In this document: positions 47,491-56,000 of the stretch, piece after piece
Numbering within the stretch: position 1 is the first letter of the stretch
How the letters are laid out: each line of letters starts with the position of its first letter
Assembly: GCF_013322225.1 (NCBI RefSeq)
Contig: NZ_JAAMFB010000017.1
Location: 124,001 to 188,000 of the forward strand
Source: Agrobacterium larrymoorei
GTDB lineage: Bacteria; Pseudomonadota; Alphaproteobacteria; Rhizobiales; Rhizobiaceae
Direction of reading: 5' to 3'
Length of the DNA stretch: 64,000 nucleotides
Notes under the pieces: model-generated
Told to the model about the DNA's origin: nothing
Databases searched by the model: none
Seen by the model: only the letters and a program-made list of their open reading frames with translations
Position numbers and translations under genes: made by a program

Positions 47491-48003
47491 TTAGCTGGCG
47501 GCCAGTATCCGCCGCATCCGGTCGCTGCTGCGGTTATGGGCGTGGCAAATGGCAATGGCGAGCGCATCGGCCGCATCATTGCCCTTGAATTCTGCTTTCG
47601 GCATAAGGATTTTCAGCATCATATGGATCTGCTGCTTTTCCCCGTGTCCAACGCCGATCACCGCCTTCTTGACGGCGTTCGGCGCATATTCGGAAACCTG
47701 TAATCCTGCCCGCGCCGGCACCAGCATCGCGATGCCGCGCGCCTGCCCGAGCTTGAGGGTCGCGACCGCGTCCTTGTTGACGAAAGTCTGTTCCACCGCT
47801 GCCTCGTCGGGCTGGTAGGAATGAACGATTTCGGCCAAGCCATCATGCAACTGGCAAAGGCGCGAAGCCAGATCCATGTCGCCATCCGAGGTTACGGTCC
47901 CAGACGCCACGAAACGCAGGCTGTTACCAAGCGTTTCGATGACGCCCCAGCCGGTTCGCCTCAGCCCCGGATCGATACCAATAATTCGAATCGCCTTTTG
48001 CAT
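47491..48003 (-). CDS. ruvC: Holliday junction resolvase RuvC
   Basis: A 170-aa endonuclease. Catalytic acids appear in [12 protein letters not shown] (D11 region), A-V-E-Q-T-F, and the C-terminal D-A-A-D-A-L-A-I-A. It cleaves four-way junctions and is first in ruvCAB. A near-LexA-box lies 44-58 bases upstream. Confidence 0.97.
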   Translation of the reverse strand: MQKAIRIIGIDPGLRRTGWGVIETLGNSLRFVASGTVTSDGDMDLASRLCQLHDGLAEIVHSYQPDEAAVEQTFVNKDAVATLKLGQARGIAMLVPARAGLQVSEYAPNAVKKAVIGVGHGEKQQIHMMLKILMPKAEFKGNDAADALAIAICHAHNRSSDRMRRILAAS

Positions 48004-48046
48004 GCGTCACCCTATCTCGACCCTCCGAAACCTGCCAGCGATATGT

Positions 48047-48061
48047 GAACAAAACGACAAC
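48047..48061. promoter_or_regulatory. Candidate LexA (SOS) box upstream of ruvC
   Basis: GAAC-N7-CAAC differs from the rhizobial SOS box GAAC-N7-GAAC at one position; on the minus strand it reads GTTG-N7-GTTC. It is 44-58 bases before the ruvC start, a plausible operator position, but one mismatch in eight leaves chance possible. Confidence 0.4.
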
Positions 48062-48211
48062 ATTTGACCATTTCCGTAATAGAGGCACTTCGAACGGCAC
48101 TGTCGGCTCAGTTTTTCTGAACCATCGTTCAATTCCATGCGACCACTCTGGCATATCCCGCATCGCACACTACATCGGAGTTAAGTAGACTTTTCCCGAC
48201 AGGAGTGCCGG

Positions 48212-49213
48212 ATGATCCCTTTTTCAATTCTCGACCTTTCCCCCATCGGTGAAGGCGAAAATACCGGCCATGCCCTTGAAAATTCTCGGCGGATGGCAAT
48301 CAAAGCTGAAGAGCAGGGCTATAAGCGCATCTGGCTGGCCGAACATCACGGCATGCCGGGCATCGCCAGCGCCGCAACGTCCATCGTCATCGCCCATGTG
48401 GGCGCGGCCACGTCACGCATACGCGTCGGTTCGGGCGGCGTCATGCTGCCCAACCATTCCCCGTTGGTGATTGCAGAACAGTTCGGCACGCTTGCCGCGC
48501 TGCTGCCGGGTCGTGTCGATCTGGGGTTGGGCCGCGCGCCGGGTACCGATATGCGCACAGCCCGCGCCCTGCGCCGCAATCTGGACGCCGGAGCTGAGAA
48601 CTTTCCGCACGATATCGTAGAGCTGCAGCGTTATCTCGGCGCACCTGAACCGGATCAAGCCATTCTTTCCGTTCCCGGCATCAATTCAAACGTGCCGATC
48701 TGGTTGCTGGGATCGAGCATTTACAGCGCGCACCTGGCCGCCGCTCTCGGCTTGCCCTACTCCTTCGCCTCGCACTTTGCCCCGGACATGCTGATGGACG
48801 CGATTGCTATTTATCGGGAACGCTTTCAACCATCGCAAACATTGGCCGAACCCTATGTCATGGTCGGCGTGATGGGTGTGGGTGCCGATACGGATGCGGA
48901 AGCGCAATATCTGTTCACGTCCGCGCAGCAGCAATTCGTCAATCTGCGCAAGAATATCCGCACGCAGTTCCCAAGACCTGTCGAAAGCATGGATGACTAC
49001 TGGAACGAGATGGAACGCTTTACCGTAGATCACACCCTGCGCTACGCCGCTGTCGGCTCGCATGAGACCATCGACCGCAAGCTTTCGGAGTTTCTGTCTG
49101 ACACTGGGGCGGATGAGCTGATTATCTCTATGCCAGTCCACGATATTGAAAAACGTCTTCGTTCGGTGGAGGTGTTTGCCGAGGTGCGAAGCGGGTTGAA
49201 GAAGGCGGCTTGA
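48212..49213 (+). CDS. LLM-class flavin-dependent oxidoreductase
   Basis: A 333-aa luciferase-like monooxygenase with the TIM-barrel landmarks R-I-W-L-A-E-H-H near residue 40, [11 protein letters not shown] near 70, and [12 protein letters not shown] near 100. It uses reduced FMN supplied by a partner; substrate unknown. The start follows C-A-G-G-A-G. It is monocistronic, divergent from ruvC and closed by a terminator. Confidence 0.93.
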   Translation: MIPFSILDLSPIGEGENTGHALENSRRMAIKAEEQGYKRIWLAEHHGMPGIASAATSIVIAHVGAATSRIRVGSGGVMLPNHSPLVIAEQFGTLAALLPGRVDLGLGRAPGTDMRTARALRRNLDAGAENFPHDIVELQRYLGAPEPDQAILSVPGINSNVPIWLLGSSIYSAHLAAALGLPYSFASHFAPDMLMDAIAIYRERFQPSQTLAEPYVMVGVMGVGADTDAEAQYLFTSAQQQFVNLRKNIRTQFPRPVESMDDYWNEMERFTVDHTLRYAAVGSHETIDRKLSEFLSDTGADELIISMPVHDIEKRLRSVEVFAEVRSGLKKAA

Positions 49214-49233
49214 AGTCGAATGCATAAAAGCAG

Positions 49234-49262
49234 AAAGCCCGGAGCGGATCCGGGCTTTTGTA
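49234..49262 (+). terminator. Intrinsic terminator after the LLM oxidoreductase
   Basis: AAAGCCCGGA pairs with TCCGGGCTTT around AGCGG, followed by TTGT; it lies 20 bases after the stop codon. Confidence 0.88.
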
Positions 49263-49316
49263 TTCATGGCCTTTTCTCATCATGCCACTCTTAGGCAGGC
49301 ATGACTGATTGCCAGA

Positions 49317-50063
49317 TCAAGCAGAAAGCTTGGCCAGAACTTCTTCCGAAACTTCGAAGTTGGAATAAACGTTCTGCACGTCGTCATCGTCTTCGAGGTT
49401 GTCGATGAGCTTCATCAGCGACTGCGCCTTGTCTTCATCGACCGGCACCGTGTTCTGCGGTTTCCAGATCGACTTGACGCTATCGGCTTCGCCAAGCACG
49501 CCTTCCAGCGCCTTGGAGACTTCGTTCATCGCTTCGAAACCACAGATGATCGTGTGGCCGTCTTCGCTGCTTTCAACGTCGTCGGCACCGGCTTCGATCG
49601 CAGCTTCCATGACCTTGTCGGCGTCGCCGACCTCAGCCTTGTAGGCGATCTCGCCGACACGATCGAAAGAGAAGGAAACCGAGCCGGTTTCGCCAAGCGC
49701 CCCACCAGCTTTGGTGAAGATGGAGCGAACGTTGGACGCCGTGCGGTTGCGGTTGTCCGTCAGTGCTTCCACGATAACCGCCGTGCCACCAGGGCCGTAG
49801 CCCTCATAGCGGACGTAATCGTAGTTTTCCGCATCTGCGCCGGACGCCTTCTTGATGGCGCGGTCGATGTTGTCTTTCGGCATCGACTGCGCCTTGGCGT
49901 TCTGCACTGCCAGACGAAGCGCTGCGTTCATTGTCGGGTCCGGCAGACCGGATTTTGCAGCAACGGTAATTTCACGCGCCAGCTTGGAAAACATCTTCGA
50001 ACGAATCGAATCCTGTTTGCCTTTGCGATGCATGATGTTCTTGAACTGTGAATGACCAGCCAT
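49317..50063 (-). CDS. YebC/PmpR family regulatory protein
   Basis: A 248-aa protein opening [14 protein letters not shown], the family signature, with the T-I-S and [11 protein letters not shown] segments. Long annotated as a transcriptional regulator; recent work links some family members to ribosome function. The ATG at 50063 is chosen because it starts the conserved N terminus; the longer reading adds 34 unrelated residues. In many bacteria yebC sits next to ruvC; here the LLM gene lies between. Confidence 0.95.
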   Translation of the reverse strand: MAGHSQFKNIMHRKGKQDSIRSKMFSKLAREITVAAKSGLPDPTMNAALRLAVQNAKAQSMPKDNIDRAIKKASGADAENYDYVRYEGYGPGGTAVIVEALTDNRNRTASNVRSIFTKAGGALGETGSVSFSFDRVGEIAYKAEVGDADKVMEAAIEAGADDVESSEDGHTIICGFEAMNEVSKALEGVLGEADSVKSIWKPQNTVPVDEDKAQSLMKLIDNLEDDDDVQNVYSNFEVSEEVLAKLSA

Positions 50064-50203
50064 GGCACCCTTGATCGGATCGTTTGTTGGGATTGAGGGC
50101 CTTATAAGTGCGATGGCGCGGCTGTTCAAGCCCGTTGCGGCACAGAGCGCGTGCCAGCGCGCCATGAAAGCCCATCCACGCCCATTTTCTCATGCCATAT
50201 CAA

Positions 50204-50228
50204 GGAACTGAAACTGTCTCCCATCGTT
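50204..50228 (+). promoter_or_regulatory. EcfG/RpoE2-type general stress promoter
   Basis: GGAAC at 50204-50208 and CGTT at 50225-50228 are separated by exactly 16 bases, a perfect match to the EcfG consensus. It is 73 bases upstream of the flavin-binding stress protein start. Confidence 0.78.
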
Positions 50229-50300
50229 GTGAACAGGGACAAGCAAGACCCACACGGTGACGTCTTGCGCGAAAAACGAAAACCGCAAGGAGATGGTTTA

Positions 50301-50804
50301 ATGGTCAGCCTGAGTGAAGCACGTGAAGCCCCTGCCCGCCAGCTTTGGGATGAAATCAATTCCGTTCACGCAGGCATGCTGGGGCTGGAAGGCCTCCACA
50401 GCCATATGCAGCCCATGGCTCCCCACGCAGATCCGAAGACCAATACAATCTGGTTTTTCACCAAGAAGGATGCCGAGATCGTTCAGACCCTGAAATCCGG
50501 TTCACGCGCCCATTTCTGCGTCATCGGAAAACAGCATGACTATCACGCCTGCCTCTCCGGCAAGTTGGAGGTGCGCGACGACAAGACGAAGGTGGACGAA
50601 TACTGGAATTCCGTCACCGCCGCATGGTACGAACATGGCAAGAGCGATCCGCAACTGACGATGCTGGCACTTCACGTCGACGACGCGGAAATCTGGGCCT
50701 CCACCGACAGCACGCTGAAATTCGGATGGGAAATCGCCAAGGCAAACATCTCGGACGAGAAAATGCCCGATGTTGGCGTGCGCCAACATCTTACTTTTGC
50801 TTGA
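50301..50804 (+). CDS. Pyridoxamine 5'-phosphate oxidase-like general stress protein
   Basis: A 167-aa split-barrel flavin-binding protein: G-L-H-S-H-M-Q-P-M, T-I-W-F-F-T-K-K-D-A and H-A-C-L-S-G-K-L-E-V fit the general stress protein 26 subgroup. The ATG at 50301 follows A-A-G-G-A-G and sets the family's usual length. Probably not a vitamin B6 enzyme; cofactor could be FMN or F420-like. The EcfG promoter upstream supports a stress role. Confidence 0.88.
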   Translation: MVSLSEAREAPARQLWDEINSVHAGMLGLEGLHSHMQPMAPHADPKTNTIWFFTKKDAEIVQTLKSGSRAHFCVIGKQHDYHACLSGKLEVRDDKTKVDEYWNSVTAAWYEHGKSDPQLTMLALHVDDAEIWASTDSTLKFGWEIAKANISDEKMPDVGVRQHLTFA

Positions 50805-50828
50805 CCAACACCAGCCACGCGCCGCAGG

Positions 50829-51668
50829 TTACATCCCTCGGGGGACGAGGATCTGCGGCTGGCGTGGAAGGCTTTTCATGGAAACCCGGATGACTGGATC
50901 GCTGGCATAAGCGATCTTGAACTGCGTTCCGAAGGTCGCAAGGAACTGTTCCAAAGCACTCGGCTGGTGCATGGGCAGGATAAGGGCTGATCGCAGTCGC
51001 TTCACGATGCGGCTCATGCTGTCTGACCCCATGGTCAGACCCCCGTCCACAGGCACCATCAAGACATCCAGACGCCCGATCTCCGCATATTGCGTTTCGG
51101 TAAGCTCATAATGCAGATGTCCGAGATGACCGATGCAGAGGCCAGCCACCTCGAAGATGAAGATCGAGTTGCCGTTCTCGCGCAACATTCCGCCTCCTCC
51201 CCAGCGATTTCGGATGTCGGACGTCACATTGCGGATATAGACGTCCCCCACCTGCATCTTGTACTCGGCTTTTTCACCGGGAACGTCGCTCCAGCCTTGC
51301 AGGACCTGCTTGATAGCAGGATCTGGATGGCTGGTATAATGCGTGGAGTGTGCATTGTTCATCGTAACCACGGTGGGCGTAACCGGTGGGCGATAGACAC
51401 CATTGTAGTCGGTAGCGATGATCACGGCACCCGGAGATTCGATCGTGTAGGTAGAGTGACCGATATATTGAATTTTCACCTCTTCCCTGGCATTGACCTG
51501 AGCCAGTTGCACATCGGAAGATTTGAAGCTGGCGAAAGTGACGCCCGGCACCGATTGCGCGATGGCCTGACACTGGCTGACCGGGGGTCGGCTGGACGGC
51601 TCTTGCGCACGGGCAGAAACCACCCCGAAAAGAACCGCGGACAATGCGAGCATGAGCATGCGATGCAT
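50829..51668 (-). CDS. Exported MBL-fold (UlaG-like) metallohydrolase
   Basis: A 279-aa protein with a signal peptide ending A-R-A-Q. The core resembles the beta-lactamase-fold UlaG group: I-Q-Y-I-G-H-S-T-Y, A-T-D-Y-N-G-V, N-N-A-H-S-T-H-Y, G-H-L-G-H-L-H and P-M-H-Q-P-S. The usual first motif H-x-H-x-D is replaced by N-A-H-S-T-H, so metal binding may differ. Substrate unknown. It converges with the flavin-binding stress gene. Confidence 0.8.
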   Translation of the reverse strand: MHRMLMLALSAVLFGVVSARAQEPSSRPPVSQCQAIAQSVPGVTFASFKSSDVQLAQVNAREEVKIQYIGHSTYTIESPGAVIIATDYNGVYRPPVTPTVVTMNNAHSTHYTSHPDPAIKQVLQGWSDVPGEKAEYKMQVGDVYIRNVTSDIRNRWGGGGMLRENGNSIFIFEVAGLCIGHLGHLHYELTETQYAEIGRLDVLMVPVDGGLTMGSDSMSRIVKRLRSALILPMHQPSALEQFLATFGTQFKIAYASDPVIRVSMKSLPRQPQILVPRGM

Positions 51669-51815
51669 TACACCACTCCCTGATGAGGTGAATGGTCAGC
51701 AGGATGCGGCAATGATGGGATATCGTCCAGACGCAAGCGGGGTTAAGCGCTCACATTCTCGTCATTGATTGACGAAGCGCCATAAGCGGACGGTCAGGCA
51801 CGGAATTCCCAGCAC

Positions 51816-51844
51816 CTCATTCCTGTCCTCGTGATAGGAATGAG
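51816..51844. repeat. Palindromic intergenic repeat, third copy
   Basis: CTCATTCCT and AGGAATGAG are inverted arms around GTCCTCGTGAT, closely related to the repeat pair at 32845-32950. It lies 15 bases after the YmdB-like gene stop on the minus strand and may stabilise or end that transcript. Confidence 0.6.
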
Positions 51845-51858
51845 GAGACAAGAGCAAA

Positions 51859-52683
51859 TCAAGCCCAAAACGCTGGAATTGTTTCGGCCAGTCTCGGCCC
51901 GATCCGCAGAGGCGCAATCTTTTCCGCAAGTCCGGTGCTGTCGGAAATCTCTACGCCGACACCGCAAATCGTTGCGGGACCGCTTGCGGCTTCGAAACGG
52001 CCCTTCGGCATCTTGGAAATGAACCGGTTGATCGGCTCCTCTTTTTCCATGCCCAGTGACGAATCGTAGTCGCCGCACATGCCTGCGTCGGACATATAGG
52101 CCGTTCCGGCGTTCAGGATCTGCGCATCTGCTGTCGGCACATGGGTATGCGTGCCAACCACGAAACTTGCGCGGCCATCGACGAAGTGGCCGAAGCACTG
52201 CTTTTCGCTGGTTGCCTCTGCGTGGAAGTCGAAGATGATGGCATCCGCCTGTTCACCGAGCGGACATGCCGCAAGGATGCTTTCGGCTGAACTGAACGGA
52301 TCGTCCAGTTCCGGGTGCATGAACACGCGGCCCATGACATTGGCGACCAGAACCCGTGCGCCATTGCGCGCATAAAAAAGGCCCGAGCCCTTGCCAGGCG
52401 TTCCCTTGGGATAGTTCGCAGGCCGCAAAAACTGGTCATGACGTTCGCAGAAGGACACGGCTTCCTTCTGGTCCCAGACATGATTGCCCGTCGTCACGAC
52501 ATCGGCACCGGCGTTGATGGTTTCCAGATAAATTTCCTCGGTGATGCCGAAGCCGCCTGCCGCGTTCTCGCCGTTGACGATCACGAAATCCAGCTTGAGA
52601 TCGGAGATCAACCCCGGAAGACGCTCCCACACTGCCGTGCGGCCCGTCTTGCCAACCATATCCCCGAGAAAAAGAAGTCTCAT
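51859..52683 (-). CDS. YmdB-family metallophosphoesterase
   Basis: A 274-aa protein of the TIGR00282 family, cyclic-nucleotide phosphodiesterases such as Bacillus YmdB. Metal motifs: F-L-G-D-M-V-G, N-G-E-N-A-A-G-G, T-G-N-H-V-W-D, and G-T-H-T-H-V-P-T. It begins directly after the cyclo-ligase stop (TAA-ATG), so the two are cotranscribed. Confidence 0.93.
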   Translation of the reverse strand: MRLLFLGDMVGKTGRTAVWERLPGLISDLKLDFVIVNGENAAGGFGITEEIYLETINAGADVVTTGNHVWDQKEAVSFCERHDQFLRPANYPKGTPGKGSGLFYARNGARVLVANVMGRVFMHPELDDPFSSAESILAACPLGEQADAIIFDFHAEATSEKQCFGHFVDGRASFVVGTHTHVPTADAQILNAGTAYMSDAGMCGDYDSSLGMEKEEPINRFISKMPKGRFEAASGPATICGVGVEISDSTGLAEKIAPLRIGPRLAETIPAFWA

Positions 52684-53274
52684 TTATTCAGATCCGCCGT
52701 TGAAGTGTCGCATACCGCTCTCAGTCAGAACGGCATCCAGCGCAATATCATGCGCTTCGGCGGGCACTGATGGCACTTCCTGACAGTCGAAGGCAATGCC
52801 GATAAGGGTCGGATTCAGTCCTTTTGCATGAAGTTTTGCAATCGCCCGGTCATAATGGCCTGCACCGTAACCGATCCTGTGGCCTCTTGCGTCAAATGCA
52901 GAAAGCGGAACCAGAAGAATTTCGGGCTCCAGCACTGCTGCCCCCTCACCCGGGCCGGTCGTGCCGAAGCCGGTTTTGACCAGCTCCGCGCCTTCCAGAA
53001 ATTCGCGAAAAACGATAGTCTCGCGATCAAGGGTGACCGGCAGGCAAATACTGATACCGCGCCGATGCAGTTCCCCCATCAAGGGGCGCAGATCGACTTC
53101 GGAGCGGATCGGCATGAAGCTCGACACGATCTTTCCGCGAAACTTCGCCAGAGCCTCCACGCCTTTGGCAGCGATGCTAAGGCTTTTTAGCTGACGCTCT
53201 TCAACGGAAAGAGCGTCCCGCAAGGCGAGACGCTCCACACGAATCTGCGCTTTATCAAGAGGCGCTTCGCTCAT
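52684..53274 (-). CDS. 5-formyltetrahydrofolate cyclo-ligase
   Basis: A 196-aa enzyme (YgfA/Fau family) converting 5-formyl-THF to 5,10-methenyl-THF. Typical segments are S-F-M-P-I-R-S-E-V, the ATP loop around F-D-A-R-G-H-R-I-G-Y-G-A-G-H-Y-D-R. In many bacteria it lies downstream of zapA and 6S RNA; here the CNNM gene intervenes. Its ATG overlaps the CNNM stop by one base (TGATG). Confidence 0.94.
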   Translation of the reverse strand: MSEAPLDKAQIRVERLALRDALSVEERQLKSLSIAAKGVEALAKFRGKIVSSFMPIRSEVDLRPLMGELHRRGISICLPVTLDRETIVFREFLEGAELVKTGFGTTGPGEGAAVLEPEILLVPLSAFDARGHRIGYGAGHYDRAIAKLHAKGLNPTLIGIAFDCQEVPSVPAEAHDIALDAVLTESGMRHFNGGSE

Positions 53275-54551
53275 CAGGCAGCCCGGCTGACCAGAACCTT
53301 GTCGATGCGATGTCCGTCAAGGTCGATCACCTCGAAACGCCAGCCGTTGCGGGTGATATGTTCGCCAAGTTCCGGCAGACGGCGGAACTCGTCCAGCACA
53401 AGACCGGCAACCGTTTCGAACTCCGCGTCCTCATCGATCTGGAAGCCCATGCGATCGGCAAATTCATCGGCGGCCATCCAGCCGGCGACAAGGAAACTGC
53501 CGTCCTCACGCTCCACCATTGCAGGCTCTTCGCCGTCGTCTTCCTGGAACGCGCCAGTGATGGCCTCCAGAATATCGCCGGAGCTGATAATGCCTTCGAA
53601 GTGGCCGTACTCGTCATAAACGAGGACCATGTGAACGGTCGAACGACGCAACGACTGGATGACATCGGTGGCGCTGGTCAGGTCGGAAACGACCGGGACT
53701 TCGCGCAGCAACTCGCGAATATTCAGCTCCTTGCCCGACGCAAGCGCGTCGAAGGCATCCTTGGCAAACAGCACACCGAGAATTTCATCGGAAGCACCAT
53801 TGCGCACCGGCAGACGCGAACGCTGGGTGCCGCGCAGCTGTTCGCGAATTTCTTCTGCGGTGTCTTCTATATCGACCACTTCCACATCGCGGCGCGGTGT
53901 CATCAGACCACGCGCATTGCGGTCGGCCAGTCGCATGACGCCGGTGATCATCGCCGATTCCTCGGTCTCGATCACGCCCGCGCTGTGCGCTTCGGCCAAA
54001 ACCGTGCGTATTTCATCGTCGGTGACGGACGCGTTGGATTCACCGCTATGGCCGAGGATCGCAAGAACGATCTTGCCCGACTTGTCGAGCAACCACACGA
54101 CGGGCGCGCCGATCTTCGACAGCAGCATCATTGCCGGAGAAACGCGGGCCGCAACCTTTTCCGGGTCGCGCAACGCAATCTGCTTCGGCACCAGTTCGCC
54201 GACGATCAGCGAAAGGTATGTGATGGCAACGACCACGGTACCGACGCCGATGGCGTCCGCCGCACGATCCGGCACGCCCTGTTCCAGCAGCCATGACGTG
54301 AAACGCGCACCGAGCGTCGCACCCGAGAATGCACCGGACAGCACGCCCACAAGCGTAATGCCGATCTGCACGGTGGATAGAAAACGTCCGGGATTTTCGG
54401 AAAGTGTAAGGGCTATTGTGGCGCCCTTGCTGCCTTGTGCGGCAAGTACCTTTAGCCTCGCCGGTCTCGAGGAAACAACGGCAAGCTCAGACATGGCAAG
54501 CACACCGTTCAATACGGTGAGCAGAACCACGATCATAATTTCAGTAAACAA
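53274..54551 (-). CDS. CNNM/CBS-domain membrane protein (CorC/HlyC type)
   Basis: A 425-aa inner-membrane protein. The DUF21/CNNM domain has four hydrophobic segments in residues about 1-175, with S-S-R-P-A-R-L-K; two CBS domains follow (about 200-320), then a CorC_HlyC domain. Homologues export magnesium or cobalt or affect resistance; called hemolysins in older annotation. The start is uncertain: TTG 54551 has a purine-rich GAG upstream, ATG 54536 is also possible. Confidence 0.88.
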   Translation of the reverse strand: MFTEIMIVVLLTVLNGVLAMSELAVVSSRPARLKVLAAQGSKGATIALTLSENPGRFLSTVQIGITLVGVLSGAFSGATLGARFTSWLLEQGVPDRAADAIGVGTVVVAITYLSLIVGELVPKQIALRDPEKVAARVSPAMMLLSKIGAPVVWLLDKSGKIVLAILGHSGESNASVTDDEIRTVLAEAHSAGVIETEESAMITGVMRLADRNARGLMTPRRDVEVVDIEDTAEEIREQLRGTQRSRLPVRNGASDEILGVLFAKDAFDALASGKELNIRELLREVPVVSDLTSATDVIQSLRRSTVHMVLVYDEYGHFEGIISSGDILEAITGAFQEDDGEEPAMVEREDGSFLVAGWMAADEFADRMGFQIDEDAEFETVAGLVLDEFRRLPELGEHITRNGWRFEVIDLDGHRIDKVLVSRAA

Positions 54552-54744
54552 GTTTAGCTCTTTTTGGGCTGTTGAACGGCACGTCACGGATGCAATCGCA
54601 CTCGCCTTAATTGAGGCGCGACGGACATACCAACACGAATAATAGGGAATTGTTCCGCCAATGCAATGACTGCGGAGGCAAAAAGATAAGGGCTTGAATT
54701 TATAGTGATGGCAACAAAGTCAAAGAAATCGGCGCTGAAAAACC

Positions 54745-54912
54745 GAAAGTGCGTTCCACGACGACCGATGGAGATTTACGATCCTGGGTGCCTACAAAAG
54801 TAGGTGGGCACCGTGTGTCCAGCCCCACGGGACTGGCCAGGGACAGCTCCCTTTGGATCGAGTATGGCCCCAGGGATTGTGGTTCCTGTCGGGAAGCGCA
54901 GAACGCACTCTC
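54745..54912 (-). ncRNA. ssrS: 6S RNA
   Basis: On the minus strand, about 168 bases between zapA and the CNNM gene have ends that pair over 12 positions: GAGAGTGCGTTC at the 5' end with GAACGCACTTTC at the 3' end, one G-T pair. The interior forms the long irregular hairpin with a large central bulge expected of 6S RNA, which mimics an open promoter and binds RNA polymerase. Position next to zapA and near the 5-formyl-THF cyclo-ligase gene is the classical location. A TATATA -10-like element lies just upstream (54914-54920). Confidence 0.85.
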
Positions 54913-54975
54913 TATATATGACGGATCTCGCCGTTTCGAAAGGGGGGAGCGCGCTATATTCTTTGAAAGCCGTTT

Positions 54976-55353
54976 TTAGTGAGCCGCGGGCTTTGGCCTT
55001 GCCGTCAGCTTCTCGGAAATTCCGTTCAGCCGCGCTGAAAGATCGGAGATGGCGTTGACGATCAACTCGTCGGATTTCGCCTTGCTTTCCGCCATCCCGT
55101 CCCGGTTCTGCTGGAGGCTGGCGACCTGCTTTTCCAGGCTTTCGATCTTGCGGTTAAGCTCGGAAAGCTCATCGGTGATCATGATCCCCGCCATGACGGT
55201 GATGCGCAAGTCGCCGATTTCACCGAACTGGCTTTTGAGATGCCCGACATAGCGGTCGAAGCGGCTGGCGAGTTCGGTCAGGTGGTCTTCCTGCCCCGCC
55301 TCACAGGCCATACGGTACGCCTTGCCATCGATCATCACCGTGACTTGAGCCAT
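54976..55353 (-). CDS. zapA: Cell division protein ZapA
   Basis: A 125-aa protein: an N-terminal beta segment opening M-A-Q-V-T-V-M-I-D-G-K-A-Y, then a helix and a long coiled coil (about 65-110). ZapA bundles FtsZ filaments. It follows the small coiled-coil gene by 12 bases and precedes 6S RNA, a conserved arrangement. Confidence 0.92.
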   Translation of the reverse strand: MAQVTVMIDGKAYRMACEAGQEDHLTELASRFDRYVGHLKSQFGEIGDLRITVMAGIMITDELSELNRKIESLEKQVASLQQNRDGMAESKAKSDELIVNAISDLSARLNGISEKLTARPKPAAH

Positions 55354-55365
55354 CTCTTTATCCTT

Positions 55366-55638
55366 TTAACGGTCGAGCACTGCGCGAATGGTTTCCATCG
55401 CGGTCACGAGACGACGCGAAACCTCGCGGTTGACCTCTTCGAGGCGATTGGCGCGAAACTGCGATTCATCCAGCTCCTGTGCCAGCCGCGCGCGGTCCAC
55501 ATGGACGCGCTTCACCTCGTTTTCGACCTCACCGTTTTCCCGCTGGCGCTCAAGACGCATGTCGAGCGCGTTTTCCAGGCTGGTGATGGCGGAGCCTAGC
55601 TCCGACAGCGCGGTTTGTATGGTTTTATCCGCCGTCAT
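55366..55638 (-). CDS. DUF4164 coiled-coil protein
   Basis: A 90-aa protein almost entirely coiled coil (A-L-S-E-L-G-S-A-I-T-S-L-E-N-A onward), matching the alphaproteobacterial DUF4164 family found beside zapA. The ATG at 55638 follows GGAAG by eight bases and is preferred to a TTG 12 bases upstream. Function unknown; a division-related role is inferred from position. Confidence 0.85.
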   Translation of the reverse strand: MTADKTIQTALSELGSAITSLENALDMRLERQRENGEVENEVKRVHVDRARLAQELDESQFRANRLEEVNREVSRRLVTAMETIRAVLDR

Positions 55639-55650
55639 CGTTTCTTCCAA

Positions 55651-56000
55651 AGCGCAAGAGCCAAGCCGAATCGCAGCTGCTTGATCTCAATCAGGGCGCT
55701 TACACGATATTACCCGTTTCACGCCCACGTCAATCAAACCAATACATTCAAGCACTTTGCGCTGTGGATGAAGGCTTTGCACCAACAATGCCATCTGGCG
55801 CCCTGCCCGATTGTGGCCACAGCTCGGCGTAATGATCGAAACGAACGCAGGTCTTAGCGTGCGAAACGATTTTTGTTTGCTATCGAACCGCAATGCGGGC
55901 CGGATTTATTGACTCGCACGTCCTACCTGCTATGGATCAACCCGCTTTTTGGATAGTTACGTAGACTATCTCTTAATCACCCGGAACAGACGGAAAAGCC
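55651..56000. other. Intergenic region upstream of tkt
   Basis: About 350 bases without a gene, holding the divergent promoters of the zapA unit and tkt. A perfect inverted repeat, GATAGT-N7-ACTATC (55952-55970), lies 30 bases before the tkt start and is a candidate operator or hairpin. Confidence 0.5.

Noticed and set aside
43899..48003. A defence island around DinB, Nudix and ruv genes
   Set aside because: All are ordinary housekeeping families in a conserved Rhizobiales order; there is no nuclease, toxin or mobile marker.
53274..54551. Hemolysin function for the CBS-domain protein
   Set aside because: The name is historical; the domains are those of CNNM/CorC ion-transport-related proteins.
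54587..54587. A GTG start for the CNNM protein at 54587
   Set aside because: The added residues are polar and unlike the membrane start of the family; a TTG or ATG further in fits better.
54749..55058. Two short plus-strand frames between the CNNM gene and zapA
   Set aside because: They lie across the 6S RNA, whose paired ends and location explain the sequence better.
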